Position numbers and translations under genes: made by a program. This document shows positions 20,008 to 32,777 of a stretch of DNA of 64,000 nucleotides, one piece after another; within the stretch, counting starts at the first letter, position 1; each line of letters begins with the position of its first letter. Under the pieces are notes generated by a model. It ran no database searches. It was not told the origin of the DNA and worked only from the letters and a program-made list of their open reading frames with translations. The DNA is from Spizellomyces punctatus DAOM BR117 (lineage: Eukaryota > Chytridiomycota > Chytridiomycetes > Spizellomycetales > Spizellomycetaceae), in contig NW_015971561.1 in NCBI RefSeq assembly GCF_000182565.1, positions 47,435 through 111,434 of the forward strand, given 5' to 3'.

Positions 20008-23000
20008 ATGCCTCCTTCTACAGAGTCCTTTGTGCTTGGAACAAGAAGGCCGTCTCTCGACGTTCTTGTCCAGTCGTCCGACTATAGTCAATCTATGACA
20101 AACATTTTCGGCGGACCCGGCCTCGAGGCCATTACGCCTGGTCAACCCGGCCCTCTGTTGGTCGCTAATCGTGGCGAGATTTCGATTCGTGTTATTCGTG
20201 CCGCACATGAACTTGGTCTCAAAGCCATTTCGGTATACTCCCATGAAGATCGCCTGAGCATGCATCGCTACAAGGTAATTGGACCGGATCATCTGACCTT
20301 ATCATGGAAATGATAAACCAACGATGCTTCGACTAGGCTGATGAATCGTACCAAATCGGAGAACCTGGCCAGTACACCCCGGTTGGTGCTTACTTGGCAA
20401 TGGACGAAATTGTCAAAATTGCAAAAGAGAGGCGAGTTATGGTCATTCACCCTGGTAAGGAGTCACGTGTCAAGTCCATGAGTTGGCGACATCTGCCTAA
20501 ATGTCATATGGCAGGTTATGGGTTTCTATCTGAGAACGCAGAGTTTGCAGAGAAAGTGGAAAGAGCGGGAATAGCGTTCGTGGGGCCAACACCTGAAGTC
20601 ATCCAGGCCTGCGGAGACAAGACAAAGGCACGCGAATTAGGTATACTGTACTCTTTTAACATGATGTTCGCGTCCTGTCAACTTACCGGTTGCATCTCGT
20701 GGTAGCCATAAAGGCTGGTGTACCAGTGGTCCCTGGTTCGGACGGCCCAGTTGAGAATTTGGCACAGGCTGAGGCCTTCATCAAGGAATATGGGTTCCCT
20801 GTGATTATCAAGGCTGCAATGGGTGGCGGTGGGCGAGGCATGCGAGTGGTGCGGGACGCCACCTCTTTTCCCTCGCTCTTTGAACGTGCAAAGTCCGAAG
20901 CGCTGGCTGCGTTCGGAGACGGGACCGTTTTCTTGGAACGGTTCGTAGAAAGACCACGCCACATTGAGGTGCAGCTACTCGCGGACGGACGGGGCAATGT
21001 CATCCACTTGTATGAGAGAGATTGCTCAGTTCAGCGTCGCCATCAGAAAGTTGTGGAAATGGGACCAGCGCTCAACTTACCGGTGAGTGAGCACGTGGGT
21101 TAAACTCCAGAGGGCAACAATGTGTTGACAGATCGCATGTAGGACAAAGTCCGCCAAGCAATCTTGGATGATGCGGTAAAGCTTGCGCATGCGGTAAAGT
21201 ACCGCAACGCAGGTACAGCCGAATTTCTTGTGGATAAGGAGAATCGTCATTACTTTATTGGTACGCTGGAGCCATCTCTGGTTGTACTGGTTAGTGAAAC
21301 TTACCATTTGCCATTGTAGAGATCAACCCTCGTATTCAGGTGGAGCACACTGTGACGGAAGAGATCACTGGCATTGATCTTGTCGCCGCTCAGATACGAA
21401 TTGCATTGGGAGAAAGTCTGGCTGATCTCGGATTGACCCAAGAGTCTATTCAAACCCGAGGATTTGCCATTCAGTGTCGTGTAACCACTGAGGATCCAGC
21501 ACGTAACTTTCAACCCGACACAGGGCGAATTGAAGTTTACCGCTCCTCTTCCGGCAACGGTGTACGTTTGGACGGAGGACCAGGGTATTCTGGTGCTGTC
21601 ATCACCCCACACTACGATTCCTTACTCGTCAAATGTACATGTACCGGACGGGATTTTGATGCCGCGAGAAGGAAGACCTTGCGAGCATTGGTGGAGTTTC
21701 GAGTGCGCGGCCTGAAAACAAACATTCCCTTTTTGATCAATCTTTTGACGCATCATACGTTTGCCACCGGCGGAAGGATCTGGACCACGTTTATCGACGA
21801 TACTCCAGAACTCCTCCAGGGCAGTCTTTCAAAGAATCGTGGCCAAAAACTATTGCGTTATTTGGGAGACCTTGTAGTCAATGGCAGCAGGGTAAAAGGT
21901 CAGGTGGGATACCCCAAATTGGAAGCGCCTGTGTCAGTTCCCAGTCTTCCGAATGTTCCTCGCGAGGTTACGGCAAAGCCTTTCGAGAAAGGATGGCGCA
22001 ACATCCTTCTCGAGCAGGGTCCAGAGGGCTTCTGTAAAGCCATTCGCGCACATCGAGGAGCTCTGCTGATGGACACAACGTGGCGAGACGCCCACCAGAG
22101 TTTGCTAGCGACCCGAGTGCGAACAATCGATATGGCACGCATTGCGACGACTACATCACACGCTTTGCAGAATGCATTCGCATTGGAATGCTGGGGGGGT
22201 GCAACTTTCGATGTTGCAATGCGCTTCCTATGGGAGGACCCGTGGGACCGTTTAATGACACTTCGGTCTCTGGTTCCTAACATCCCTTTCAGCATGCTCC
22301 TGCGTGGAGCCAATGCCGTTGGTTACACGTCGTACCCAGATAATGTGATATACGAATTTTGTAAAAAGGCTCGGGCACATGGCGTTGACATCTTCCGGGT
22401 CTTTGATTCGTTGAATTATGAGGAAAACCTGAAGCTCGGTATCGATGCAGTCGTAAAAGCCGGGGGAGTCGCCGAAGGAGCGATTAGCTACACTGGTGAC
22501 GTCTCGGATCCTTCCCGGAAGAAGTATAATTTGGAGTACTACGTCGATTTGACTGACCGCTTGGTCAAGGATGGAATTCACATTTTAGGGATCAAGGACA
22601 TGGCTGGCCTATTGAAGCCACGAGCCGCAAAGCTGCTCATTGGTGCTATTCGTGAACGGCACCCTGATCTGGTTATTCACGTCCACACGCACGACACGGC
22701 CGGAACCGGTGTCGCCTCCATGCTCGCTGCGTTTGAAGCTGGCGCTGATATTGTGGACGTCGCCCTCGACAGTATGTCTGGCCTCACGTCGCAGCCGTCC
22801 ATGGGCGCCATTATCGGGGCTCTGCAAGGCACAGATTTCGACACCGGTATCACCCTTGAGAACGCTCAAGCTCTCAACAGTTATTGGGAGCAAATCCGTC
22901 TCCTGTATTCCTGCTTTGACCCCGGTCTCAAGAGTGGTGACTCGGGCGTGTATATTCATGAGATGCCTGGCGGGCAATACACCAACTTGCTATTCCAAAG

Positions 23001-24299
23001 TCAGCAATTGGGGCTCGGCGAATCTTGGAACGGTGAGTGGCAAGTGATGGTACATTCTGTCTCCGTTATTATTGAGCTCATCATATCGCTGTCCCTGGTC
23101 GTGACGATGCAGAGATCAAGAAGGCGTATGCTGCCGCCAATCGACTGTGCGGCGATATTGTTAAAGTTACTCCATCATCTAAAGTAGTTGGAGATCTTGC
23201 CCAGTTCATGGTACGCAAGGCCACGCTTCAACTCGCAAAGGCTCAGTCATTTTGATGGCTCTCTATCCATATAGGTTTCTCAAAAGCTTACCGAAGTGGA
23301 TGTCATTGAGCGAGCAGAGACGCTGTCTTTCCCACAATCCGTTCTGGAGGTAGAATCATTTCTTGGTTTAGCCTTAGAAGTAGGCTAGTTGGCTTGCCGC
23401 TCACGTTTACTTTGCCCTTGATAGTACTATCAAGGATACTTAGGAATTCCCCCTGGCGGTTTCCCAGAACCTTTGAGAAGTCGTATATTGGAAGCCAAGC
23501 GACTTGCAAAGATTGAAGGTCGACCAGGAGCGACTATGTCCCCCCTCGATTTTGCAGAGTTGAAACGTGACCTTGAAGAACGCTGGGGTGAAGGTGCGGT
23601 TAGAGATGAAGATGTTATCAGCTCTGCGTTGTACCCCAAGGTATAGGATGTCGTGCTCATCTCCTACGGACTGGCAGCTAAAGGCAATATTTGTGTAGGT
23701 CTTTGATGAATTCCGGACCGTTCGGGACCAATACGGCGATCTTTCCACTCTTCCAACCCAGTTCTTCTTACGGCCATTGAAGGTCGGGGAGGAATTTACT
23801 TTCAACATGGAACAAGGGAAGACTCTGTACATCAAATTGATGGCAATCGGACCGTTAAATGAAGCGACTGGGAAGCGGGACATTTTCTTCTTACTCAATG
23901 GTGAAGCACGTGTGGTAGCTGTGACAGACGATGAAGCACAAGGGAAGAACAATAGTGCTGCCGGTGTGAATGGCAAAGCTATACGCCCCAAAGCGAATCC
24001 CAAAGATAAGGGTGAGATTAGCGCCCCAATGAGTGGAGTTGTGGTAGAGGTACGAGTGAAGACGGGGGCGGAAGTGAAACTAGGTGATCCAGTGGTGGTC
24101 ATGAGTGCCATGAGTAAGTGCAAAAAGCAACGCTCTCCTGATCCAATTTCGTTGTATCTTCTCACCCCCATTTGCCAATGTAACAGAAATGGAAACGGTC
24201 GTTACTGCCACGCAGGCTGGTGTGGTCACCGAGGTCTTGGTCAACCAGAATGACTCTCTGAATGCGGGTGATCTTGTTGCCAGAATTGAAAAGAAATAA
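20008..24299 (+). CDS. PYC: Pyruvate carboxylase
   Basis: Converts pyruvate, bicarbonate and ATP to oxaloacetate. Eleven in-phase exons: 20008-20274, 20337-20454, 20515-20640, 20706-21082, 21143-21260, 21320-23032, 23113-23210, 23275-23349, 23425-23640, 23699-24113, 24187-24299; 1211 aa. Biotin carboxylase: [20 protein letters not shown], the ATP-grasp loop [25 protein letters not shown]. Carboxyltransferase: [14 protein letters not shown] and EMPGGQYTN. The C-terminal biotinyl domain has VMSAMKMET; the intron 24114-24186 splits the AAA codon of the biotinylated Lys (A|AA). The N-terminus has about 50 extra residues and no clear mitochondrial presequence, so a cytosolic enzyme as in other fungi is likely. 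Confidence 0.97.
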
Positions 24300-25120
24300 C
24301 ATGGTCTATAGTCTGAAGCAGCTAGGCGACTCTAGTTTAGTATAGATCTTGGGATACTGCCAAGATATCGGACGTTTGCATTTACGGCGTACACTTTCTG
24401 TTTAACATTTTTTTGATCTGATTACAATTTATTCTACCTCCTACCCCGTAAACTCAAGTGTAGCCCTCGTAAACAGTGCGAAGCAACGCAATCACATCCC
24501 ATGTCTAGATGTGGCAGCATCTCTCGTACTGTACTCAGCATCTGGTGTAGTATAGTAGGATCACCTCATGGCGCCTGGAACCTCCTGTATGGCAGTCAAG
24601 GCGCGTCTGTCAAGAGGCAACAGTTGACATCGTACACGTGCTACAGTAGGTTTTCCCGTGATACTTACCCTGTGGCCCTCTGTCGATGGACCGCTGATTT
24701 AAGGAACGCAGACTCCAAATTTAACAGCAACCACAAAATGCGCTGGACTGTATCATCAGGCTCAACCTGTATTAGATCTCCGGCTGACAATACTCCCGTC
24801 CCTACAGAGCTACAAAGCTAAGTACCTACTTCGCTCCCAGTCACATTGTCCCCACTGTTCCATCAATCTACTGATATCTTTCACTATGGATTCCGCTCAG
24901 TCAGATTGTCTGAACGTACTTTTTAAGAATTATTCCGCGTACAATCTGTTCAAATGCCAATCCAACATGGAAGAAGGGGATAGGGGGCAAGCCGGACTAT
25001 GATGCCCTATTTAGTCTTCGGGTATAGCTGATCAGCCGGGTTGTGAATTTGTCTCATGCACTACGTACTCTGTCAGTATCTGCATATCACGGCGTGTCCG
25101 TCTTCTCATTCCAGGAATGA
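24300..25120. other. Intergenic region, no gene recognised
   Basis: Between the pyruvate carboxylase stop and the SET-domain gene stop. Only short uninformative frames; no repeat noticed. Confidence 0.5.
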
Positions 25121-26317
25121 TCAAAGTGCCGGATCATATGGTAAATATCCGCGACAATTGGACGATCCACAGAGACATTCTATTCTCCCGTCGTGGGCAT
25201 TTTCTATCACTCCATCGCCGCTCTCTGCCCAATTCAGGGAGGCGGATCCGCCATAATCGAAGGTGAGTTCTTCGCCCGGCTGGATGTCCCGTAATACGAA
25301 GAGCGCTGCAGAAGGTACTATGGAATCTATGCGCGCGATGTGCATGCCTAGATTGGGACTGCAGGAGTGCTGTGAGAAAAGTTACATCAGCAATTAATGG
25401 GATATATCGTAACGCAAGGTAGAGTAGCTCCAGTTTGCGACCAACATACCGATATGAAACGGGCGACGTTACCAAACCTTAACGGATCAATATTTGTGCG
25501 ATATACTTGCCCATCTGGCCTTAGTCCTTATACTGAGCAACGTGTCATGATTCTCTTTAGATCTAGTCGGTCTCACCCGTATTCTCGTAGACATAGGATG
25601 TAATTTGACGATCCAGTCTTCTTCATTTCAATCCACCTTCTCTCTGCCTCTTTCGTTCCTATAACCTCTCCAGCATACTCTGTAACAAATGCTCCAGCTA
25701 GTATGACACTCAACGCACGCACCCCCCATCCCTTATTCGAATCGTGCTTGAAAACACACAATGGTGCTTTTAACCCGTGTTGCACGACCCTGTTGGAACA
25801 GGTCCGTGGGCATGTGCAGTTTGAATTACACTCGTAAATAGGTGGGGTTTCCAGCTTCAGAAAGCCCATCTGCGTGTAGGCGGGCGCGTGAGTGGTTGTG
25901 CAGGCGCATGCACTCGGCATGTCCAGGCAGCTATGCTGGCAAGTGCAGCCATCATAAAACGGCTCAGCTGCTTGTGGTGGAATAAGGTTACGGGTTATGT
26001 ACTAAAAAGGGGGTAAGCTAAGCGTCAAAGATGTAGTTGCAGTAAATTGTATACCTGGAAAGCACGGAACGGTGGGGAAGGTGACGCATTTGACTGAATA
26101 CCATCTGCATCGTGCCATTCGGCTCGCACGGGTACATTTTCTTTTCCTGATTGCTCAGGGGGTTTAGCTGTGTAGGGGTAGACCGAACTTTCGACACTCA
26201 AGGCATACCCCCGCTAAGGTCTTGAATCACAACCAACGACATGCCAGTAGAAGCATCCAGTTCAATTTGAGAGTGATCACAACTCTTGGGCATTACGTAA
26301 TCGAGATCACGTATCAT
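25121..26317 (-). CDS. SET-domain histone H3K9 methyltransferase, DIM-5/Clr4-like without chromodomain
   Basis: Five exons: 26209-26317, 26055-26167, 25577-26001, 25450-25519, 25121-25369; 321 aa, close to DIM-5 size. The pre-SET cysteine cluster begins GCTCQHSC and ends CTCPRTCSNRVVQ. SET: KGWGVRA, EYAGEVI, NYILCL, then NVARFISHSCSPNL and GEELTFDYG. Post-SET CLCGSSNCRGYL gives the C-x-C-x4-C zinc site. A pre-SET plus post-SET pair is typical of the SUV39 family that methylates H3K9 in heterochromatin. No chromodomain precedes it. The 25519/25577 junction uses an AAG acceptor chosen for phase, so one or two residues there are uncertain. Confidence 0.88.
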
Positions 26318-26398
26318 TACTCCTGATCGCCACTTGTCAGCGACCACCTCAAATAGGATTGGCATAAATTATACTTCCGATCAGACGAGATTGTCAAC
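26318..26398. promoter_or_regulatory. 81-bp bidirectional promoter (SET methyltransferase / kynureninase)
   Basis: The two start codons are only 81 bp apart on opposite strands (26317 and 26399), so both genes must be driven from this gap or from within each other's 5' parts. Confidence 0.6.
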
Positions 26399-28474
26399 AT
26401 GTATCCCAAGCAGATGAGTCTCCACCTTACTGGTGAGTGAACCTGGAAAGATTGCAACCGTCTTACTTGGGTGACTTGGAATGACAGCTCATCGTCCTGA
26501 CCGATCTGTACCATACTGTCACCAGGGAGAAAGTACTACGAAGTTCTCAGCCGAGAACTCGAGGTCCCTCTTGACAGCAGCGAATTTGCGGCTATTATGG
26601 ATGGTCGGGACCCTTTGAAACATTTTAGGGCAAAGTTTGCGATTCCCAAGCAAAAAGACGTCCTGGGACATGAAGGTCTGGTCATGTCGCAACCATGTTG
26701 AGCAAGGCCCTGCACTTATCACAGTTCGTTTTACTAAGTGTAGTTAACACTACGGATTGTGAGGAAAGCGCCATTTACTTTTGTGGAAACTCCTTGGGTC
26801 TGCAGCCCCTCGGTACACGCAAGCTGGTCGAAGAAGAACTGGACGTTTGGGCGCGATCGTAAGTCATGAAACGAATTCATCAGCACTTCAACATCTTTGA
26901 GAGCACAAGTTAAATGGGCTTGTGCCATTGGTCTGCTTTCTTCAAGGGGTGTAGTTGGTCACTTTAAACACTCGCACGATCGGCCATGGGTGTCCATTGA
27001 CGATCATGTGATTGAAGAAACTGGACGCATCGTCGGTATGTGTTCTTGCGTCCTCTTACTGTCGCCGTGTCTTCCACCTAAGCCGTACCATAGGAGCTAA
27101 AAAGGAAGAAGTCGCAATCATGAACAGTCTTACAGTCAATCTTCATTTTTTAATGATGTCATTCTACCGACCGACGAATGATCGCTATAAGATCCTTATT
27201 GAAGAACACGCCTTTCCATCAGACTATGTAAGTTATCTCTTAGTGAGCTCCCATCGTTGCAAATCTCTGCGTGCAGTACACTTATCAGTTTGCGGAACCG
27301 TGGCATGTGTAGTACGCGGTCGAGTCGCAAGTGCGTTTCCACGGTTATGACCCAGCGGATGCCATCATTCAACTTGGTCCAAGGACTGGTGAACATACGA
27401 TACAAACGGAGGATATTTTGGAGTGTATTGCGCGCAATGGCGATCAGATTGCTCTCGTTCTATTTAGTGGTGTACAGTACTACACAGGACAGTTCTTTGA
27501 ATTGGAGAAAATAGCAGTGGCTGCAAGAGAAAAGGTGGGTAGCAACACCTTAACTTGAATCTCCTCCTGAACCGAATGAGCTAATGAAAATCAGGGGTGT
27601 GTGGTTGGTTATGATTTGGCCCATGCTGTTGGCAACGTCCCTTTGAGATTACACGACTGGGGCGTGGATTTTGCTTGCTGGGTTCGTAGCCATAGCATTC
27701 CGTTTCGTTGCATTTATATTTTGATTGCATTATCCCTCACCAGCAATGTTTTTCCAGTGCACTTACAAATATCTGAATGCTGGACCTGGTGGAATAGGTG
27801 CGAGATTACGTCGCATTGGGCCAACGTCTGCTGACACTGACCACTCGGCGATTTAAGGGGGTGCTTTCGTACATGAAAAGCACGCAGTATCAGATCTTCC
27901 GCGGTACGATAGCAAAATTGGGCGTTCACCCTGTGCTGCGCATTACTGAATTCAGAGTCTCCCACATAGATTGACAGGTTGGTGGGGTACTGACCCCACA
28001 AAAAAGTTCCTAATGGACAATGTCTTTCGACCCATTCAAGGCGCAAACGTGTACCGTGTATCTAATCCGAATGTCCTCGCGACTGTCAGCCTCCTTGGTT
28101 CCTTAGAAGTATTTTCACGGACATCGATGGAAGACCTTCGAGCCAAATCCGTTCTGTTAACTGGATATCTTGAAGCGCTGCTAGAAGGCATTCCCGGGTT
28201 CACGATTCTCACGCCAGGCGATCCTGCACAACGAGGGTGCCAATTGAGTCTATTGTTCCGCCCAGGCCTGATGCTAAAAGTCTTGGAGGAACTAGAGAAC
28301 AAGGGAGTGGTGGTAGACGAACGCAAACCTGATGTTATCCGGGTTGCACCGACCCCGCTGTACAATACTTTCACGGAAGTGCATCGATTTGTCGAGATAC
28401 TGCGGATAGCACTAGAAAAATGCCAAGAAACAACCGCAGGCTGTGTAGAAACTTCCAGCTCATCGACATCATAG
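26399..28474 (+). CDS. BNA5: Kynureninase
   Basis: PLP enzyme cleaving kynurenine or 3-hydroxykynurenine to (3-hydroxy)anthranilate plus alanine in the tryptophan-to-NAD pathway. Ten exons in phase: 26399-26432, 26526-26675, 26744-26858, 26947-27035, 27094-27227, 27313-27534, 27595-27681, 27758-27797, 27858-27903, 27970-28474; 473 aa, normal length. Motifs: [39 protein letters not shown], then [13 protein letters not shown] with the PLP Lys, and [11 protein letters not shown]. The second intron donor (GTCTGG at 26676) is weak but gives the right phase. AATAAA occurs at 28487. Confidence 0.95.
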
Positions 28475-28486
28475 CATTTGCAGAGA

Positions 28487-28492
28487 AATAAA
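28487..28492 (+). terminator. Poly(A) signal AATAAA of kynureninase
   Basis: Canonical hexamer 13 bases after the stop codon. Confidence 0.55.
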
Positions 28493-28583
28493 CACGTTTA
28501 TTCTCTAATGCTGCCCTCCTTCCTCGTCGAGTGTAGATCAGTAGACAACCTTTGGCTACCTTGAGAGGTTCGCAAAGCCTGAT

Positions 28584-29499
28584 CTATTCTACTGCTGATC
28601 CCTTCGCTAGCTGCGATTCGTTTATAAAGTTGATGACGATGTCAAAAAATGCCTTCTCTCTAAGCATTTCAAAATGCTTTCCTCTAACTTCCGTATTCAA
28701 GAGTACCCTTGCACCCATAGTTTCTAAATGCTTGAAATATCTCTCTGAATGTGCGACTTCAATCAGCTCATCCTCGGGGCTATGTACTACCAGATAAGGC
28801 GGTAATTTCCTGTCCTCCAGAGCATAGTACTGAGGAGATGCTCGTCTCCATGTATCTGTATCCTCGGCGAAAGCCATCTGAATGAAATCCACATATGTCG
28901 GCCACACTTCCACGAGTTTTGGGATATCATATATTCCTTCGACACCAACTACGCCTTTGACAGCCTCCCACAAGCTGATACCACCCAAATTTTCCAACCA
29001 GGACGGATCCAGGGTCAGCAGCCCGGTGATTTGACCACCTGCTGAGTGACCGATCAGATATATGGATGACGGTCGATAGCCAAGGTAAGCAGCGCTCTGG
29101 GTATATAACCAGTGTATCGCATCTGCGCAATCCTGTACATGTGTTGGATGCCGTACGGAAGTGGGCGTTTTTGTTGAAAGACGATACGACAAGACCGCCG
29201 TAGGGAAATCGCGGGAAGCAAAATATTCTCCGAGAAACTCGTACTCAGACTAGGGAGAGAAGGTGGTATGAGCAACGAGGAGCACAGCTTTGCGTTACCA
29301 ACGACAATCGTCTGTCGGGTTCCCTGACCTTGTCTCCGGTGCGCCATGCGCCTCCGTGAATGTAGACGATGATAGGCGATTCTTCCTGACATGGCTCTTC
29401 TCTCACTGGCACAAATAGGTCTAGTTTCTGCTTCGGGTCATCGCTGTCAGTGTACGGAAGGTTTCTAAAGGACTTGACAGTCGTATGCATGTCAGGCAT
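28584..29499 (-). CDS. Alpha/beta hydrolase, probable kynurenine formamidase (BNA7/AFMID type)
   Basis: Exons 29329-29499 and 28584-29249 (79-bp intron, weak donor GTCAGG); 278 aa. Oxyanion motif HGGAWRTGDK, nucleophile GHSAGG, acid in VVHSPEDELIEV and the catalytic His in GKHFEML. Size, the HGGAW/GHSAGG pair and position next to kynureninase, the enzyme two steps on, fit the arylformamidase that hydrolyses N-formylkynurenine. A general esterase of the same fold cannot be excluded from sequence alone. It converges on kynureninase with about 110 bp between stop codons. Confidence 0.72.
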
Positions 29500-29688
29500 T
29501 GGCGGCGATCAGAATGGGCTTGGGGAAGCGCGGTTTCTCCATGATCGACTTGAACCCTGCACACGCTTGACTGTCACACTTGTTACGTCATCCACCTCCC
29601 ACAGCAGATCTGAGCATTTGACCCCCCACACTTATGCCAAAGCGTTTTTGTATCAACAGACTGCCGACAATATCGACAAACAAAAGCT

Positions 29689-31200
29689 ATGCCAGTTGAA
29701 CTTGATCCCAACGCCATCTTCGTGCACCGCCTTCATTTGGAACCGACCACGAAGGATTCTTCCCCTCGTCTTTCTCGTTCAGAAGACGCGGAAAAGTTTG
29801 TCAGCGGGTCAATCTTTTTCGTTGGAACAGCGACATGCATTATAAAGTGGGCAGGTCTGACCTTGATGACGGATCCCAACTTTTTGCACCAAGGTGGTCG
29901 AGATCATTGCAGCAAATTCATACGAATCAGCTGTCTTACGTGATATATCCAGGTGATCATGTGCATCTTGGGCCGGGGATTACAGCTCAGGTATGCGCCG
30001 CAGTACAATGAATGAGCTTGGTGGCCAGTAATATATGTATGTCTGCAGCGGGTTACGAACCCGGCAATCAATTTAGAAGACATTCCTCCCATTGACGCAA
30101 TAGGTACGCTGCCCGCTACATCTGCCGTACACAGGTATCTACACTAACTACAAATAACACGGAGTTTTCAGTATTGTCCCATTTTCATGAGGGTACATTA
30201 ACTTCAGTCGTGAAGCCCTCCATATTCATATTGCAGTTAAATATCATCTCTTTTATCTCTTAGATCACTTTGATAAACTCGTCCAAAAGGATCTGGAAAA
30301 GTCGATTCCCATCATTACCACGTCTGAAGCTGCAAAGGAACTGGCTAAAATAGGATTCATGTCCGTGTTTCCCTTGGAGAGGTGGGAGAGCGCTTTGGTG
30401 GCCAAGGGCGACGCAAAGATTGTTGTCACAGCCATGCCGGCCAAGGTAGGTTCGCGCACAAAGATACATTTAATAAGTAATATTTGTGACATGCTCTACG
30501 CTTCTAGCATGCGCCAACGGGCCTTGGATTTGCACTCCCTGACACTATGGGTACCGTGCTTACCTTTGTGGCAAGCCACGAAGAACATGAGGCAGAGTTA
30601 GATTTGGAGAAAATTGGCGAATTGGTCGACAAAGGAGTCTTCAAAATGTACATATCTGGTGATACTCTCATGCATGATGATCTCAAGGTTGTGTCAAATT
30701 TTTGGGAATTGCGGTGAGAGACCGGAATATTAATATGGAAAGTGGCTCCCAGGACATCCCCAAACGCTATCCAAAAATTGATCTGGGACTCTTTCATCTT
30801 GGCGGAACGACGATTTTGGGTACCTTTATCGTGACCATGGATGCCAAGCAGGTGAGTCGAGGGACGGCAGTCTATTCTTCGCTCGGAAGTAGCGCTTAAC
30901 GTTGTTTTGATAACTTGAGGGTGTGGAATGCATCCGGCTTATTCGTCCCAAGACAGCTATTCCCATTCATTACAATGATTACGGTAAAATCATTTTAGTT
31001 ATCACACCTTTTGCAAGTGTAGCCGCGTTCATTGGAGTTTCTTTACAGATGTCTTCAAATCCGACTTGGAAGATTTTAAAAGGGCGGCCCTGGACAGCGG
31101 ACTAGCTACAGACCCTGAGACCCAAATTGTATATCTTGCTCACGGTGATACCTATGACTTTGTCATCGACAAGAAGCGCTTTGGGGGAAATTTGGCGTAA
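29689..31200 (+). CDS. Metallo-beta-lactamase-fold hydrolase (UlaG-like)
   Basis: Nine exons: 29689-29893, 29953-29990, 30049-30103, 30172-30192, 30264-30445, 30508-30687, 30753-30851, 30920-30983, 31049-31200; 331 aa. Metal-binding HFHEDHFD (assembled across the 21-nt exon 4 and exon 5), YISGDT and IHYNDY. VGTATCIIKWAG and DPNFLHQGDHVHLGPG are typical of the L-ascorbate-6-phosphate lactonase-like branch. The substrate is unknown. The start is 189 bp from that of the formamidase on the other strand. The 30688 donor (GTTGTG) is weak. Confidence 0.8.
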
Positions 31201-31544
31201 ATCCGCAATACGGCCACTTAATGTTCATGATTAGCCTGTCTGGCGTGGACCCGTCTTATAGCAACTCGGCGGATGCATCTTGCATCCGTATTATTGCGGA
31301 TATGTTTGTTAACAATGAATTATATCGATTCAAACGAAGTATTTGTGTAACCCAAATTGCATAATTGCACGTAATCGATTACCAGGATCCGTAAAACTAA
31401 GTTATTACATGTACCAGTCCTGCAAATCCATGGTATTAAGATGACTAATCAATTAATTAATTATTGCTAAAGCGCGCGACTAAGCCTCCTCCATTAAAAA
31501 CAAAAATCAATAATACAAATAGTCACAGTTCAATCAGTAGAATT
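31201..31544. other. Convergent AT-rich intergenic region
   Basis: No gene seen; AT-rich stretches with repeated ATTAATTA between converging genes. Confidence 0.5.
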
Positions 31545-32777
31545 TCAGGCTGTTAACCCCAACCGAACATCGCGTACTTTCTTCTGCGTCTTTACTGCGT
31601 CTGCAGGGTGATAGCCGGAAGGATTGGTTTGGACCCATCTCCATGCGTCTTGGCACATGTGTTTCAGCGATTTTCTTGCAGACCAGTTTAAAATCTGCTG
31701 GGCACTTGTTGGGTCCGCTACAACTCGGGCGACGTCTCCTGGCCTCCGCTGAGACGCCTTCCATGGTATGGACCGTCCAGTCACCCTTTCCATTTCATGG
31801 ATCATGTCCAGAACCGATGTACCTTTTCCCGTTCCCATATTGAATATATCGCAACTGCCCTCACATCGAGCTATCTTGTCTGCGTGCTCAAGCGCCGCTA
31901 TGTGACCATCCGCAAGATCTACAACATGAATAAAGTCACGGACTCCGGAGCCATCGTGGGTTGGCCAATCGGTACCCGTCACGTCCAAATGACCGCGCGT
32001 GGCAGCAGCCACTTGTAACACGAACGGCATAAGATTTCCAGGTTTTCCCTTGGGATCTTCACCGATAATGCCACTCTCGTGAGCGCCAACCGGATTAAAG
32101 TATCGCAGCAGAACGGCTCCAAAGTTTGGGTAGGCTTCCACAACATCACGAATCATGTACTCTGTCGCAAGCTTTGTGCGGCCGTATGGGTTTGCAGGAT
32201 GAGTTTCGTGTGTCTCCGGTATAACGTCAATCCCCGAGCGGGGGGTGCCATAAACGGCAGCGGTGGAAGAGAACACGAGTCGACTAACACCATGCTTTAC
32301 CATTGCCTGCAGCAGTGACAAGGTACCACCGACATTCACATCGTAATAGTCAAGCGGCTTTGCTACTGATTCTGGCGCGGATTTTAGTGCGGCAAAATGG
32401 ATGACGCCCCAAAAGCTCTGCGAGCTAAACACACGATCGAGAAAAGCAAAGTCACGGAGATCGCCATGATAAAAGTAGACAGTGGAAGAAGCGACGGCAG
32501 CGACTCGCCGAAGTGACTCTTGAGAGGAATTGGTTAGATTGTCTATAACTGAGACTTTGTAGCCTTGCTGTAAACGTCGTCAATTCCATAAGTGTCCAGG
32601 GAGATCGATAATGACATATGAACGCCAATAGAGTACCTGCAGCAGTCGAAGGACCGTGTGAGAGCCAATGTATCCGGCTCCGCCTGTCACCAGGACGTGT
32701 TCATTTCTCAGTTCTAGCGATGAATCCGAGTCGTCATCGACAAGAATTTCTTCCGACTGCGAGCGAATCCGGCTCAT
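31545..32777 (-). CDS. galE: UDP-glucose 4-epimerase
   Basis: Interconverts UDP-glucose and UDP-galactose with bound NAD. Exons 32637-32777 and 31545-32567 (69-bp intron); 387 aa. Motifs: VLVTGGAGYIGSHTV (Rossmann), VIDNLTNSS, FAALKSAPESV, SSTAAVYG, catalytic YGRTK, RYFNPVGAH and GSGVRDFIHV. The protein lacks the aldose-1-epimerase domain fused in yeast Gal10. ATG 32777 adds an acidic/serine N-terminal tail of about 25 residues before the NAD domain. Confidence 0.95.
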
